57,610 nucleotides of DNA, from positions 1 to 57,610 of the forward strand of contig JALGZP010000016.1 in NCBI GenBank assembly GCA_025774845.1, read 5' to 3'. Made by a program: the position numbers and the translations under genes. Shown in pieces: positions 23,821 through 32,224 of this stretch. Below the pieces are notes generated by a model, which saw only the letters and a list, made by a program, of their open reading frames with translations, had not been told where the DNA came from and searched no databases. This DNA comes from a bacterium. GTDB lineage: Bacteria > Arandabacterota > Arandabacteria > Arandabacterales > Arandabacteraceae. The first letter of the stretch is position 1. Each line of letters starts with the position of its first letter.

Positions 23821-24878
23821 GGCACAAACACCACGCGTTTTGAGAGTTTGTGATCGAATGCGAGTGGCAGGACCTCGTTGATCGAATCAAGAGGCCGCTC
23901 CTCGATATTGTCCAGGATATTGACAGACCCGTCGAGCACCTTCGCTACCACCGCTGGATAGTATTCCGGCTTGCATCCCCAGTTACCGAAAACATCGGCA
24001 TCAAACGCCATGATGTTGCTCAACCGGACCGAGAGTTTATCCATTGTGAAACCCACAATTCCGAGCGTACCGGCGAATGTCAGCAACGCGAAGCCTATCG
24101 CCTGTCCCGCCGCCGTACCGCTGGTTTCGAATATCTTCCACTGGTACCTGGCAAGTTTGTTTTCCTTAACAAGAGCCCTGACCTTGTCCCTGACATCCCT
24201 CTCGGACAGGTCCTTCGAGTTGATGCTGAAATGCGCACCCTGCTTGAGTGCTGTTTCGAGCTTGGCTTCATCGATGTCGATCGCGATCACTGTGGCTCCT
24301 GCATCCCTGGCAAGCTGGGCCATGTAGATACCGATGCCGCCCACGCCGATCACCACGGCCAGACCGCCTTTTCTGAGATTGCTTCTCTGGAGCGACTGGT
24401 ACGGTGTCGTGACGGCGTCTGCGATCACCGAGAACTGTGAAACCTTGAAGCTACCGATATCACCCGGCAGCTGACAGAGAAAGCCACCGGGAACCGCGAT
24501 GTGGCTTGCGAAGCCTCCGTTGAAATCGTTTCCGGGCATCTGCTGGCGGCGGCAGATGTTGCCTCTGCCACCCTTGCAGAGTTCGCACTCCCCGCACGGG
24601 AGCACCGCGGGTATGATCACGTTCTTGCCGAGCAGTGCCTGGGAGTCGGGACCGGCGGCAACGACTTCACCGCTGATCTCATGTCCCAGTATGAGAGGAA
24701 GCTCGCTGTTGGTCCTGACGTTCCCGCTTATGAATCCAAGATCGGTGTGACACAGACCGCAGCCCGCTATCTTGACGATGACGTCATCGCACTCCGGCGG
24801 GTCCAGAGTGAAGGGCTTCTTCTCAAGCGGCGCACCCTTCTCCTTGAAGAAATAACCGTAGGCTTCAGTGGAGCCCAT
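23817..24878 (-). CDS. had: 6-hydroxycyclohex-1-ene-1-carbonyl-CoA dehydrogenase
   Basis: A 353-residue zinc-dependent medium-chain dehydrogenase. ATG 24878 is chosen over 24905 because AAGGAGG lies 4 bases before it. Catalytic zinc ligands are in GCGLCHTDLGF and LGHEISGEV, the structural zinc site is CGECELCKGGRGNIC (~95-110), and the NAD motif is VVIGVGGIGIYMAQLA (~185). The N-terminus AYGYFFKEKGAPLEKKPF is characteristic of Had/BzdX/BamQ as I know the family. It oxidises the hydratase product to 6-oxocyclohex-1-ene-1-carbonyl-CoA with NAD+. Its start lies just below a palindrome related to the one at the bzdN promoter. Confidence 0.82.
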   Translation of the reverse strand: MGSTEAYGYFFKEKGAPLEKKPFTLDPPECDDVIVKIAGCGLCHTDLGFISGNVRTNSELPLILGHEISGEVVAAGPDSQALLGKNVIIPAVLPCGECELCKGGRGNICRRQQMPGNDFNGGFASHIAVPGGFLCQLPGDIGSFKVSQFSVIADAVTTPYQSLQRSNLRKGGLAVVIGVGGIGIYMAQLARDAGATVIAIDIDEAKLETALKQGAHFSINSKDLSERDVRDKVRALVKENKLARYQWKIFETSGTAAGQAIGFALLTFAGTLGIVGFTMDKLSVRLSNIMAFDADVFGNWGCKPEYYPAVVAKVLDGSVNILDNIEERPLDSINEVLPLAFDHKLSKRVVFVP

Positions 24879-24917
24879 AATGCCTCCTTTTTTGTGTACC
24901 AGCAAAAGACCATATAG

Positions 24918-24935
24918 GAAAATCCAGAGGATTTC
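24918..24935. promoter_or_regulatory. Palindrome AAATCC-N3-GGATTT before the dehydrogenase gene (possible operator)
   Basis: A perfect 6 + 3 + 6 inverted repeat (core 24920-24934), flanked on the minus strand by TTGACTTGAAA and TATATG elements that could form an internal promoter. Read with its flanks it contains the GAAATC and GATTTC half-sites seen at 12917-12934, with a spacing shorter by one base. Confidence 0.4.
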
Positions 24936-24971
24936 AAGTCAATTAACGGGGCCGCCGGCTGGCTACGACGC

Positions 24972-25877
24972 CTATTTCGCCTGGTCTTCCATGGATTTCG
25001 CGATGAACTTCATCGTCTGGCCGATGATCGTGGTGTAAATGTCCTTCGAAAGGAAGTACATGGGTGCCTTTTCCATGATGACCCGGACCAGTTCTTCTGT
25101 GCTCTTTTCGACATCGTGTGTCTCAAGGTACGATGACTCGAGTATGGTGCGCCATAGTCTTGCGTCTTCGATCGCCTTCGAAAGATAGGCACGCGCAGTC
25201 TGGCCCACGGCCGTGCCATAGTGACCGGGAAGGACCACATCCACATCATAACCGGCCATCTTCTCGAGACTCGCCTGGAAGAGATCGTAATTCGAGTTAC
25301 CCGTAGGCAGATAGAACTCCCCGCGTCTCACACCGGCTGCATCCGACACGAACAAGGCCTTTTCCTCCGGGATATATATTGCAATCGAGCAGGAGGAATG
25401 ACCGGGCACCTCGATTACCTGGAGTGTCAAGTCGCCACAGGAAATCACATCCCCGTCCTTGAGTGTCTCCTCTACGTCAACGCGTGTGAAGGCCGAACCG
25501 AGCCGCTCCGCCTCATCCTCGAGCCTGGCCCGTGAGGTCATTGCCCGGTTGAGATCTACGATACGCTCCGTCACTTTCGGATCGGAAAGCAATTGCCTCG
25601 CCCTCCCCGACGCAGCCACGGTTGCCCATGGCCAGCGCCGCTTCAGGAAAGGGATGAGACCGCAGTGGTCGAAGTGGGAGTGGAGGATTATGAGTCGTTT
25701 GATCTTTGTCTCATCGACTCCGAGTTTCTCAACTTGTCGGATGATATCAGGAGCCACGTACGCCATGCCACCCTCTATAACCGCACTTTCTGTTCCGCCA
25801 TCCACGAGGTAGATACAGGACTCCCTACGTCCGAGACGCGTGATCCGTGGTGTCACCTGTAGATTTGTTTCAGTCAT
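24972..25877 (-). CDS. Metallo-beta-lactamase-fold hydrolase
   Basis: A 301-residue MBL-fold protein with the dinuclear metal motif LHSHFDHCG (~85), a downstream ligand in EVPGHSSCS (~163), an Asp in FVSDAAG (~185) and the last His in VLPGHYG (~230). The fold covers thioesterases, lactonases, glyoxalase II and others. It begins the operon that contains had, dch, thiolase and the HAD-crotonase fusion, 93 bases before had. A CoA thioesterase or a hydrolase of a pathway intermediate is plausible; a role in ring opening cannot be excluded, but nothing in the sequence shows it. Confidence 0.8.
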   Translation of the reverse strand: MTETNLQVTPRITRLGRRESCIYLVDGGTESAVIEGGMAYVAPDIIRQVEKLGVDETKIKRLIILHSHFDHCGLIPFLKRRWPWATVAASGRARQLLSDPKVTERIVDLNRAMTSRARLEDEAERLGSAFTRVDVEETLKDGDVISCGDLTLQVIEVPGHSSCSIAIYIPEEKALFVSDAAGVRRGEFYLPTGNSNYDLFQASLEKMAGYDVDVVLPGHYGTAVGQTARAYLSKAIEDARLWRTILESSYLETHDVEKSTEELVRVIMEKAPMYFLSKDIYTTIIGQTMKFIAKSMEDQAK

Positions 25878-25901
25878 CGTGTTGGACCCTCCCCCCAGCC
25901 A

Positions 25902-25930
25902 GCTTTAGCACAGGCCCGAAGCACGGTCAA
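25902..25930 (-). promoter_or_regulatory. Possible promoter of the MBL-had-dch operon
   Basis: Minus strand TTGACC (25925-25930), 17 bases, TAAAGC (25902-25907), 25 bases before the start codon. The -10 is poor. Confidence 0.35.
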
Positions 25931-26011
25931 GGAGCGGCTCATAGGATGTTGCAGTCATTTGGCCTGTAGTGTAACATCTGTCCGGCCGATTCTTACAATA
26001 TGGAGGCAAGC

Positions 26012-26482
26012 ATGAAGGAGAAGAACGGCGAGCACCCGTTCGGTGATACTGGGCAGCAGGTTTCGCTTGGACTGTTCCTGATCATCTGGGTGGTCGATTC
26101 CTTTCTCCTGCACAGAACGACGTTTCTGACGGCATACGTGTCACTCGGTGTGCGTCTGGCGTTCCTCGCACTCACCCTGATCACCGCCGTGTATCTCTTC
26201 CGGTCCGGCCATGTTGTAGTCAGTCGCGATCGAAAGCCTGAAGGTCTGGTGATAACCGGGGCGTTCAGGTACGTGAGACACCCTCTTTACCTCGCGAGCA
26301 TGCTGGCCTATCTGGGTGTGGCAGTGTCGACCATGTCGGTCTTTTCACTCGCCATGTTCGTAGTGATATTCCTCTTCCATGACTATATCGCGACCTATGA
26401 GGAGCTGCTGCTCGAAGCAAAGTTCGGGGAGGAGTACAACATTTACAGGTCGAAGACCGGCAAGTGGCTGCCTACTCTCTGA
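26012..26482 (+). CDS. Integral-membrane isoprenylcysteine methyltransferase-like protein
   Basis: A 156-residue membrane protein; ATG 26012 follows GGAGG by 5 bases, better than ATG 26000. Hydrophobic helices at ~15-35, ~42-62 and a pair at ~95-125 precede the conserved family motif: GAFRYVRHPLYLASML around residue 85 and EELLLEAKFGEEYNIYR near the C-terminus, the SAM-binding signature of the ICMT/PEMT group. Bacterial members methylate unknown membrane-linked substrates. It is monocistronic or leads into the HisC-like gene 192 bases downstream. Confidence 0.8.
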   Translation: MKEKNGEHPFGDTGQQVSLGLFLIIWVVDSFLLHRTTFLTAYVSLGVRLAFLALTLITAVYLFRSGHVVVSRDRKPEGLVITGAFRYVRHPLYLASMLAYLGVAVSTMSVFSLAMFVVIFLFHDYIATYEELLLEAKFGEEYNIYRSKTGKWLPTL

Positions 26483-26598
26483 ATCGCCTGAGCCAGGGGC
26501 TCGTGAGTCCCGTCCGCCGGCTGACCGTCCCAGTATTCCCGTCGTCCGACCGCCCCTATACCTCCGTGGATCTGTCCCGTCAGGCGATGCGATATTGC

Positions 26599-26626
26599 TT
26601 GATTTTCCGGCTGTGGCGCTTATACT
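26599..26626 (+). promoter_or_regulatory. Promoter of the HisC-like gene
   Basis: TTGATT (26599-26604), 16-base spacer, TATACT (26621-26626), 48 bases before the GTG start. Confidence 0.6.
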
Positions 26627-26674
26627 GAGTCGGATGTTTTTGACAATTTGCACAAGACCACGAGGTGCTTATCC

Positions 26675-27781
26675 GTGACGACAAATGAAACCGTAGCTCC
26701 TGATCCGGCACGCGCCATACTGAATCTCATCCGACCGTATGAACCGGCCAAGGCAATTGAGGAAGTCAAACGGGAATATGGACTGACAAGAGTAATCAAA
26801 CTGGCCTCCAACGAAAATCCCCTCGGACCTTCACCGAAAGCCGTGGAAGCCATCATTCCTATGATGTCTCAGCTCCACCGGTACCCCGACCCGAGTGGGT
26901 ATACGTTGAAGGGAAAGCTCGCAGACCGGGTCGGACTCTCAAGGGAGTGGATCGTACTGGGGAACGGGTCGACCGAGATTGTAGAGCAGGTCTCCCTGGC
27001 CTTTCTTAATCCCGGTGATGAGGCAATCACAGGTAAGGAGATGTTCTTCAAGTACCCCATTTCCATACGCTTCATGAGTGCCGAGCCTGTGCTGGTGCCG
27101 TTGGTCGAACACAAACTCCGGCTCGACGATGTCCTGGAACGCGTAACGCCACGCACGAAGGTGGTCTTCATCGCAAACCCCAACAACCCGACCGGGACCA
27201 TGATACCGCGTGAAGAACTCGATGACTTCATGGCCAGGATCCCTCCGGAGATCGTGGTGGTTCTCGATGAGGCCTATCACGAGTTCCTGCCTGCCGATCA
27301 GGATCCCGACTTCTTGAGGTATGTCCGTGAAGGACGAAACGTGATCATCCTCAGGACATTCTCCAAGATCTACGGTCTCGCGGGGCTCAGAGTTGGCTAC
27401 GGCATCGCCCCGCCGCATATGATAGCGTCCTTAAACCAGGTGCGTGAGGTGTTCAACACCAACTCGATCGCACAGCATGCCGCCGCTGCGGCAATGGATG
27501 ACGGCGGGTTTATCAAGAAGACGCTCGAAAACAACGAAATCGGAAAGAAGTATCTGGCTGCGGGTCTTGAGAAGCTTGGTATCCCGCCTGTTCCGACTTG
27601 TACGAATTTCTTCTTCCTGCCACTTCCGGTTGACTGCCGTACGCTCTTTGAGCAGCTGCTGAGACGCGGCGTGATCGTGCGTCCGATGGCCCGCTATGAT
27701 CTCGACAAAGCGATTCGGGTAACTGTCGGTCTGCCTGAAGAGAATGAGGAATTCCTCAAAGCGATAGCCGGGGTTCTTTAG
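26675..27781 (+). CDS. hisC: Histidinol-phosphate aminotransferase-type class I/II aminotransferase
   Basis: A 368-residue PLP enzyme. The start GTG 26675 follows GAGGTG by 7 bases; the frame extends to TTG 26648 without such a site. Family landmarks: KLASNENPLGPSP (~40), RYPDPSGYTLK, NPNNPTGT (~160), VVLDEAYHEF (~195) and the PLP lysine in RTFSKIYGLAGLRVGYG (~225). All are as in HisC. No other histidine gene is near, so it may serve histidine synthesis as an isolated gene or transaminate aromatic amino acids. It ends in a 4-base antiparallel overlap with the FAD reductase gene. Confidence 0.82.
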   Translation: MTTNETVAPDPARAILNLIRPYEPAKAIEEVKREYGLTRVIKLASNENPLGPSPKAVEAIIPMMSQLHRYPDPSGYTLKGKLADRVGLSREWIVLGNGSTEIVEQVSLAFLNPGDEAITGKEMFFKYPISIRFMSAEPVLVPLVEHKLRLDDVLERVTPRTKVVFIANPNNPTGTMIPREELDDFMARIPPEIVVVLDEAYHEFLPADQDPDFLRYVREGRNVIILRTFSKIYGLAGLRVGYGIAPPHMIASLNQVREVFNTNSIAQHAAAAAMDDGGFIKKTLENNEIGKKYLAAGLEKLGIPPVPTCTNFFFLPLPVDCRTLFEQLLRRGVIVRPMARYDLDKAIRVTVGLPEENEEFLKAIAGVL

Positions 27782-29016
27782 AAGAGGGTCTGGGCGTGTT
27801 GAGGCAGGAGCGTATTCAGGTCTTCCGGTGACGGATCACCTTTCACCACTTCTGAAACATCAACGCCGCTCTCTATCAGCTGTCTGACCGGCCAGATGTA
27901 GTGTGATGCGTTGACAATGATCGCACCCACAACCGTCCCACCCTTCAGCGTCCAGCGCATGTACGAGCTCTCCGAGAAACGCCAGCTCCTGAATTCAAAG
28001 CCTTCGGGGTCCCGTGGATTGAACTCCCCTATCACACCATAGAACGATGTGAAAACATGGCTGACATTGAAGAACACACCCTCATCGAAAACCCGCTCGT
28101 CACCCAGCATGTTCCCGGCAGCCGTTCTACCCTGCAAAGCCGAGGTTAGCCATGTCCTGGTGGGCCGGACCGCGGATTCACCGGTCTTGATCGCGCAGCA
28201 GTCACCCGCGGCATATACGTAAGGAGCACTGGTTCGGAGATACTCGTCGACTATGACGGCTCTGTCGAAAGTGATATTGCTACCCTCCAACAGGCTACCA
28301 TCCGCCTTTATTCCCACAGCGACAGCGACTATATCGCAGTTGATGGTGTCGCCGCTCTTGGTGACCACACCCGTTACCCGCCCGTTCTCGCCGGCGAATC
28401 GTTCGGCTTCCGTATCGAACCTTATGTCGACATCCGCAGTGCGAAGGTCTTTCTCAATAATACCCGCAGCTACATCATCGAAGAGAAGATTGAGAAGTTG
28501 GGAGCCCCTGACGACAAACGTGACCTTGAGACCGACTTTGAGGAAGTTTTCAATCAGCTCGAAGCTTAAGATCCCGCCGCCTATGACCACGGCATGTCTC
28601 GCTCCTGCCTTGATGAATCGTAAGAACTTCTCGACACATTCGAGCCCGCGATAAGTGCAGACACCGTCGAGATCAAGCCCCGGCCAGGGAGCGACAAAGG
28701 GAACAGCACCCGTGGCTATGAGCAACTTGTCGTAGGAGATGATGTCACCGTCGTCACACTCGACCTGCTGCTTCCCGGTCTCGATTCGCATCGCCTTCCC
28801 AGGCTTGAGCTTGATGTTATTGGCCTCATACCAGTTCTCGGGCTTACCCTGTACCTCATCCTTTGAAATCACATCCTGGAAGTACTTCGAAAGCGCCGCC
28901 CGGTAGTAGTACTTCTCATCGGAGATCATCACAATCTCAGACGTGCGGTCTCGCCGCCTCAGTTCCTCAGCTGCGGATATTCCCGCTATGCCTGCGCCGA
29001 CGATCACTATCCTCAT
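27778..29016 (-). CDS. FAD-dependent NAD(P)H oxidoreductase (NirB/rubredoxin reductase-like)
   Basis: A 412-residue pyridine nucleotide-disulfide oxidoreductase-family protein lacking an active-site CxxxxC. FAD motif IVGAGIAGISAAEELRRRD at the N-terminus, IATGAVP (~105), NAD motif VVIGGGILSFELIENFL (~145), and the second FAD motif VYAAGDCC (~270). The C-terminal ~110 residues are the small dimerisation-like domain. Its ATG overlaps the stop of the HdrB-like gene by 4 bases (ATGA), implying that the two work together, probably as a soluble NAD(P)H-linked partner of an iron-sulfur protein. Confidence 0.8.
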   Translation of the reverse strand: MRIVIVGAGIAGISAAEELRRRDRTSEIVMISDEKYYYRAALSKYFQDVISKDEVQGKPENWYEANNIKLKPGKAMRIETGKQQVECDDGDIISYDKLLIATGAVPFVAPWPGLDLDGVCTYRGLECVEKFLRFIKAGARHAVVIGGGILSFELIENFLKVGLKVTFVVRGSQLLNLLFDDVAAGIIEKDLRTADVDIRFDTEAERFAGENGRVTGVVTKSGDTINCDIVAVAVGIKADGSLLEGSNITFDRAVIVDEYLRTSAPYVYAAGDCCAIKTGESAVRPTRTWLTSALQGRTAAGNMLGDERVFDEGVFFNVSHVFTSFYGVIGEFNPRDPEGFEFRSWRFSESSYMRWTLKGGTVVGAIIVNASHYIWPVRQLIESGVDVSEVVKGDPSPEDLNTLLPQHAQTLF

Positions 29017-30059
29017 TGCAGATCCCTCATCAAACGTGACCTCTCGATAACCAGCCCGACAATGTCCTGCACCTCAAGGTCGTTGTCGGGATGCAGCGCA
29101 AACGATTCGAGGCACGTCACACACTCGACAATCATCTTGCATGCGCCCGTACCCCGGGCCTCGGCGAACCGTTCCGTGTGGATCGATTCAAGCTGGCCGG
29201 AGTTCGCTTTGAAGCCCCAGTAGCCACAGCAGTAGGTATCCCGAGCCCCGAAGCGTTCCATCTCAACCACATTCACCAGCTTCGCCAGAAGCTCCCTCGC
29301 AGCATCGGGCCGGTGGAACTTGCGGCTTATGTGACATGAGTCGTGATAGGTTACTCTCTCACTGGATCTCGTGATATCGAGTTCATCGAGGTGCCGAAGG
29401 AGCCACATCGATGGGGTCAGGACTTCAAAACCGGCTTTGTACTTGCGCTTGATCTTAACAAGTGAGGCAAAGCACTCCGCACAGCCGGTTACGACCTCCC
29501 GGGGCGATGATTTCTCTATCATTGAAAGCAGGTACTCATGATAGTCTTCGGCCCGGTCCGTCGATCCCGCCAGCAGTTGCGGCCATCCGCAGCAAGACCT
29601 GAGTCCGGCAAGGACTTCGTATTCAAGATCCAGCCTGTCGGCGATCTCGATCAGTTCCACGGCGGACCGGGTCGGGCTGAAGACATAGCATCCGAGATAG
29701 AAGAGCAGCGGCGCTTGCCTGAAGTCCTGCTTGTCGACATGCCTCGCAAGTTTCCTGATCCTCAGTTTGTTAAAGAGATTAAAGGCACCGATCAGGAGGC
29801 CGCTGCGGTCATGGCCTTTGAGAGACAGGTAGTTCTTGTATACCCGGGGTTGGCGCTTTGACATCGTGAGTTTGGCTTTGAGGTAGAGCATCATGATCGA
29901 CCGGCCCGCAGATGTGGGGCAGACCGTATCGCAGCGGCCGCACTGAACGCACTCGGTGGCAAACTTCGCTATGTGCCGGGGGATGGGTGTACCCGGACGG
30001 GTGGCTTCATTGAGCTCGCTTATCGGAAGATCGGGATCGACTACCGGGCATACCTTCAT
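29013..30059 (-). CDS. HdrB/GlpC-like iron-sulfur protein with two CCG domains
   Basis: At least 348 residues. The N-terminus has a ferredoxin motif (CVQCGRCDTVCPTS, ~36-49) preceded by a second, degenerate one that begins upstream of ATG 30059: the frame is open to about 30134 and reads ...NCIGVDECMKVCP, so the true start is probably upstream, overlapping the TVP38 gene, at a non-ATG codon (CTG 30134 is the only obvious one). The C-terminal two thirds hold two CCG motifs (RSCCGWPQ with TGCAECFAS; DSCHISRKF with DTYCCGYWGFK), as in heterodisulfide reductase HdrB and GlpC, which hold unusual 4Fe-4S clusters for disulfide or quinone chemistry. Coupled to the FAD reductase that follows. Confidence 0.78.
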   Translation of the reverse strand: MKVCPVVDPDLPISELNEATRPGTPIPRHIAKFATECVQCGRCDTVCPTSAGRSIMMLYLKAKLTMSKRQPRVYKNYLSLKGHDRSGLLIGAFNLFNKLRIRKLARHVDKQDFRQAPLLFYLGCYVFSPTRSAVELIEIADRLDLEYEVLAGLRSCCGWPQLLAGSTDRAEDYHEYLLSMIEKSSPREVVTGCAECFASLVKIKRKYKAGFEVLTPSMWLLRHLDELDITRSSERVTYHDSCHISRKFHRPDAARELLAKLVNVVEMERFGARDTYCCGYWGFKANSGQLESIHTERFAEARGTGACKMIVECVTCLESFALHPDNDLEVQDIVGLVIERSRLMRDLQ

Positions 30060-30117
30060 GCATTCGTCAACGCCTATACAATTGGCGAGGTTGTACCCGA
30101 CCCAGCTTTCGAGTTCT

Positions 30118-30804
30118 TCAAGAAAGGTTCTCAGTCGACCCGGCCCCCTCCCTCTTCTTCTTGATCTTCTTATAGATCAACGGTACCAAGATCAGCAGCA
30201 CAAAGGCACCGAGTGCCACGAAGAACTGCACCGACATGATGTTTTCCAGGGACGAACCGAGGGTCGCACCTATGAATCCACCTGGGGCCATGCCGACCAC
30301 TGAGGCCAGTACGAAGTCTCTCAGTTTTATTCTCGAAAGCCCCGCTCCGAAATTGACGGCGTCATACTGGAAAAGCGGAATCAGCCGGAGGAAGAGCATC
30401 AACTTGAAGCCCTCCTGTGCCGCCTTGTCGTCAAACTGCTTGATGCGTCCCTTGTGCAGCCACTCAAAAGACTCGATGAAGCCCCGGCCGAAATACCGGG
30501 CGATCAGAAATGCCAGCGTGGACCCGATTGTGGCTCCCGCCAGAACATAGACGGTTCCCCACCACTTACCGAATGCCAGACCACCGACAAGCGTGACGAC
30601 TCCCACAGGAATTACAAGTATTACGGCACGTGAGGCATAGATGGCGATAAACACCAGCGGGGCCAGTATACCGAAGCCCTGGATGAACTCCTTGATCCTT
30701 GTCGGGGTGAACTGCCTGAAATCCACTCCTGAATAGCGAATGATGAGAACCGCGGCGACGACGATCGCCACCAGCGGTATGAGCCGCACTCGCCTGTCAG
30801 CCAT
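30118..30804 (-). CDS. TVP38/TMEM64-family membrane protein
   Basis: A 228-residue integral membrane protein of the VTT (DedA-like) superfamily: an N-terminal helix (LIPLVAIVVAAVLIIRYSG), the core GGLAFGKWWGTVYVLAGATIG (read within ~80-100) followed by the conserved FLRLIPLFQYDAVNFGAGLSRI-type loop (~145-165), and a last helix before a basic tail KKIKKKREG. These proteins are thought to move or scramble lipids or other small solutes. In many genomes one is found beside the two small glycosyltransferases that follow here. Confidence 0.82.
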   Translation of the reverse strand: MADRRVRLIPLVAIVVAAVLIIRYSGVDFRQFTPTRIKEFIQGFGILAPLVFIAIYASRAVILVIPVGVVTLVGGLAFGKWWGTVYVLAGATIGSTLAFLIARYFGRGFIESFEWLHKGRIKQFDDKAAQEGFKLMLFLRLIPLFQYDAVNFGAGLSRIKLRDFVLASVVGMAPGGFIGATLGSSLENIMSVQFFVALGAFVLLILVPLIYKKIKKKREGAGSTENLS

Positions 30805-30827
30805 GACTCACTTGCCTCCCCGATCCT

Positions 30828-31517
30828 TCAGTCACCCGCTCCCAGGATGCAATCCAGGTCCTCGAATGTGGCTCTGGCAAGCACGGGACCCGGCCATCCG
30901 GCGGCCTCCTCCGCTTTGAGTAACGAGTAGAGTGTCTTGACGTCATCGTACAGGTCGATATCCAAACGCCCGTCGAGGAGTTTGGTTGATATACCTGCTG
31001 CTTCTGCCTTTCTCAGTGTGTCCTCAAGTACCTGCTGTCCGCCCCACTCGATGCCCTCGAAGAGAGTCGCGTTTGCTTCACGGGCGCCGATGAGATAGTA
31101 GCCACCGTCTTGTGACGGTCCGAGCACCAGGTCGACGGTCTCCAGGTTCCCGAAGGTAGACTCGATATCGGAACGCGTGACGCAGGGGCAGTCACTCCCG
31201 ATAATCACGATCTTCTCATAGCCCAGATCCGACGCCCTGCGGAAGGCATTTAGCTGGCGTCCACCCAGATCATCACCCTCCTGAGGCAAGAGGCGAGCTC
31301 TTTCGCCCAACCAGGATTTGAACTTGTCACCGGACCCCTCCGGGGTAAAGCAGACAATCGTGTCGTGTGCGGGATTCCCCGCGTGGAGCGAGACTACGTC
31401 TTCGGTCATCGCCCGGTGAAGATGGGCGGCCTGAGCCGGAGTAAGACCGGGACTGAGCCTGGTCTTGACGCTCCCCGGCTCGGGATACTTGGCAAAGATA
31501 ACAAGAACCTGGTCCAC
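30828..31517 (-). CDS. TIGR04282-type glycosyltransferase (DUF2064)
   Basis: A 229-residue GT-A-like nucleotidyl/glycosyltransferase with FAKYPEPGSVKTRLSP (~8), GSDCP (~105) and LGPSQDGGYYLIG (~133), the diagnostic motifs of this family. The start is GTG 31517 after GGAGG. The family is named for arsenosugar biosynthesis because of its usual gene neighbours, but its chemistry is not established in most species. It is 10 bases from the TIGR04283-type gene. Confidence 0.82.
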   Translation of the reverse strand: MDQVLVIFAKYPEPGSVKTRLSPGLTPAQAAHLHRAMTEDVVSLHAGNPAHDTIVCFTPEGSGDKFKSWLGERARLLPQEGDDLGGRQLNAFRRASDLGYEKIVIIGSDCPCVTRSDIESTFGNLETVDLVLGPSQDGGYYLIGAREANATLFEGIEWGGQQVLEDTLRKAEAAGISTKLLDGRLDIDLYDDVKTLYSLLKAEEAAGWPGPVLARATFEDLDCILGAGD

Positions 31518-31526
31518 TCTGCCTCC

Positions 31527-32198
31527 TTAATAGAACTTCTTCAGAAACTCGGGTGAGAATCCGAGCGAATAAGCTATCTTGAGAATGTCATTCTTGATGA
31601 ATGCCCGAATCGGACCTTCCTTGAGAAGCTTCCTGTCGGAGGAGGGTAGCGGTGTATCGAGAATCACGGTCTCTCCCAGTTTCCTCAACCTGTTGTTGAA
31701 TTCGACCTCCTCAAAGATCGGGATATCTCCATACCCTCCCATCGTCTCAAACGTTGCCTTCCGGACGAAGATACCCATGTCACCAAACAGGTTTCTGCGT
31801 CTCGTGTTCTTAAGATGAGCAAGTGCCGTAAAGGGTCTGTAGTACCACTTCGAACCGGTCAGTGCCCAGCGGAAACCACCACCCAGAACGCGGTCGTCCG
31901 AAAGCGTATCCGTTATGAGACTGATCGAGTCCGGGGACGGCCGGCAATCCGCATGAAGGAACCAGAGTATGTCACCCGTTGCCACACCCGCCCCTGCATT
32001 CATCTGGGTCCCGCGCCCCCTTGGGGAGTGTACGACCCGGGCCATTCCCTCGGCAAGACTCACGGTCCCATCCTCGCTCCCCCCATCGGCAACGATGATC
32101 TCGGCCTCCGGAAAACTCATGCGAAGATAACCGAGGAAGTCACCTATCAGCGCTTCCTCATTCAGAGTCGGTACTATGATGGAAACACAAAACGCCAT
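31527..32198 (-). CDS. TIGR04283-type family 2 glycosyltransferase
   Basis: A 223-residue GT2 protein: SIIVPTLNEEALIGDFL at the N-terminus, ADGGSEDGT (~40), LWFLHADCRP (the DxD-like block, ~85) and GDMGIFVRKATFETMGGYGDIPIFEEVEF (residues ~145-173). ATG 32198 is chosen; GTG 32213 is possible and no start has a strong Shine-Dalgarno site. Usually paired, as here, with a TIGR04282 protein. Operon member downstream of the SsnA-like gene. Confidence 0.8.
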   Translation of the reverse strand: MAFCVSIIVPTLNEEALIGDFLGYLRMSFPEAEIIVADGGSEDGTVSLAEGMARVVHSPRGRGTQMNAGAGVATGDILWFLHADCRPSPDSISLITDTLSDDRVLGGGFRWALTGSKWYYRPFTALAHLKNTRRRNLFGDMGIFVRKATFETMGGYGDIPIFEEVEFNNRLRKLGETVILDTPLPSSDRKLLKEGPIRAFIKNDILKIAYSLGFSPEFLKKFY

Positions 32199-32224
32199 GC
32201 CAGTAACCACCAACTGAACGCAGA

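Noticed and set aside
26483-26588. Nine-base inverted repeat ATCGCCTGA/TCAGGCGAT between the methyltransferase and hisC genes
   Set aside because: The arms are almost 90 bases apart with no further pairing; easily chance.
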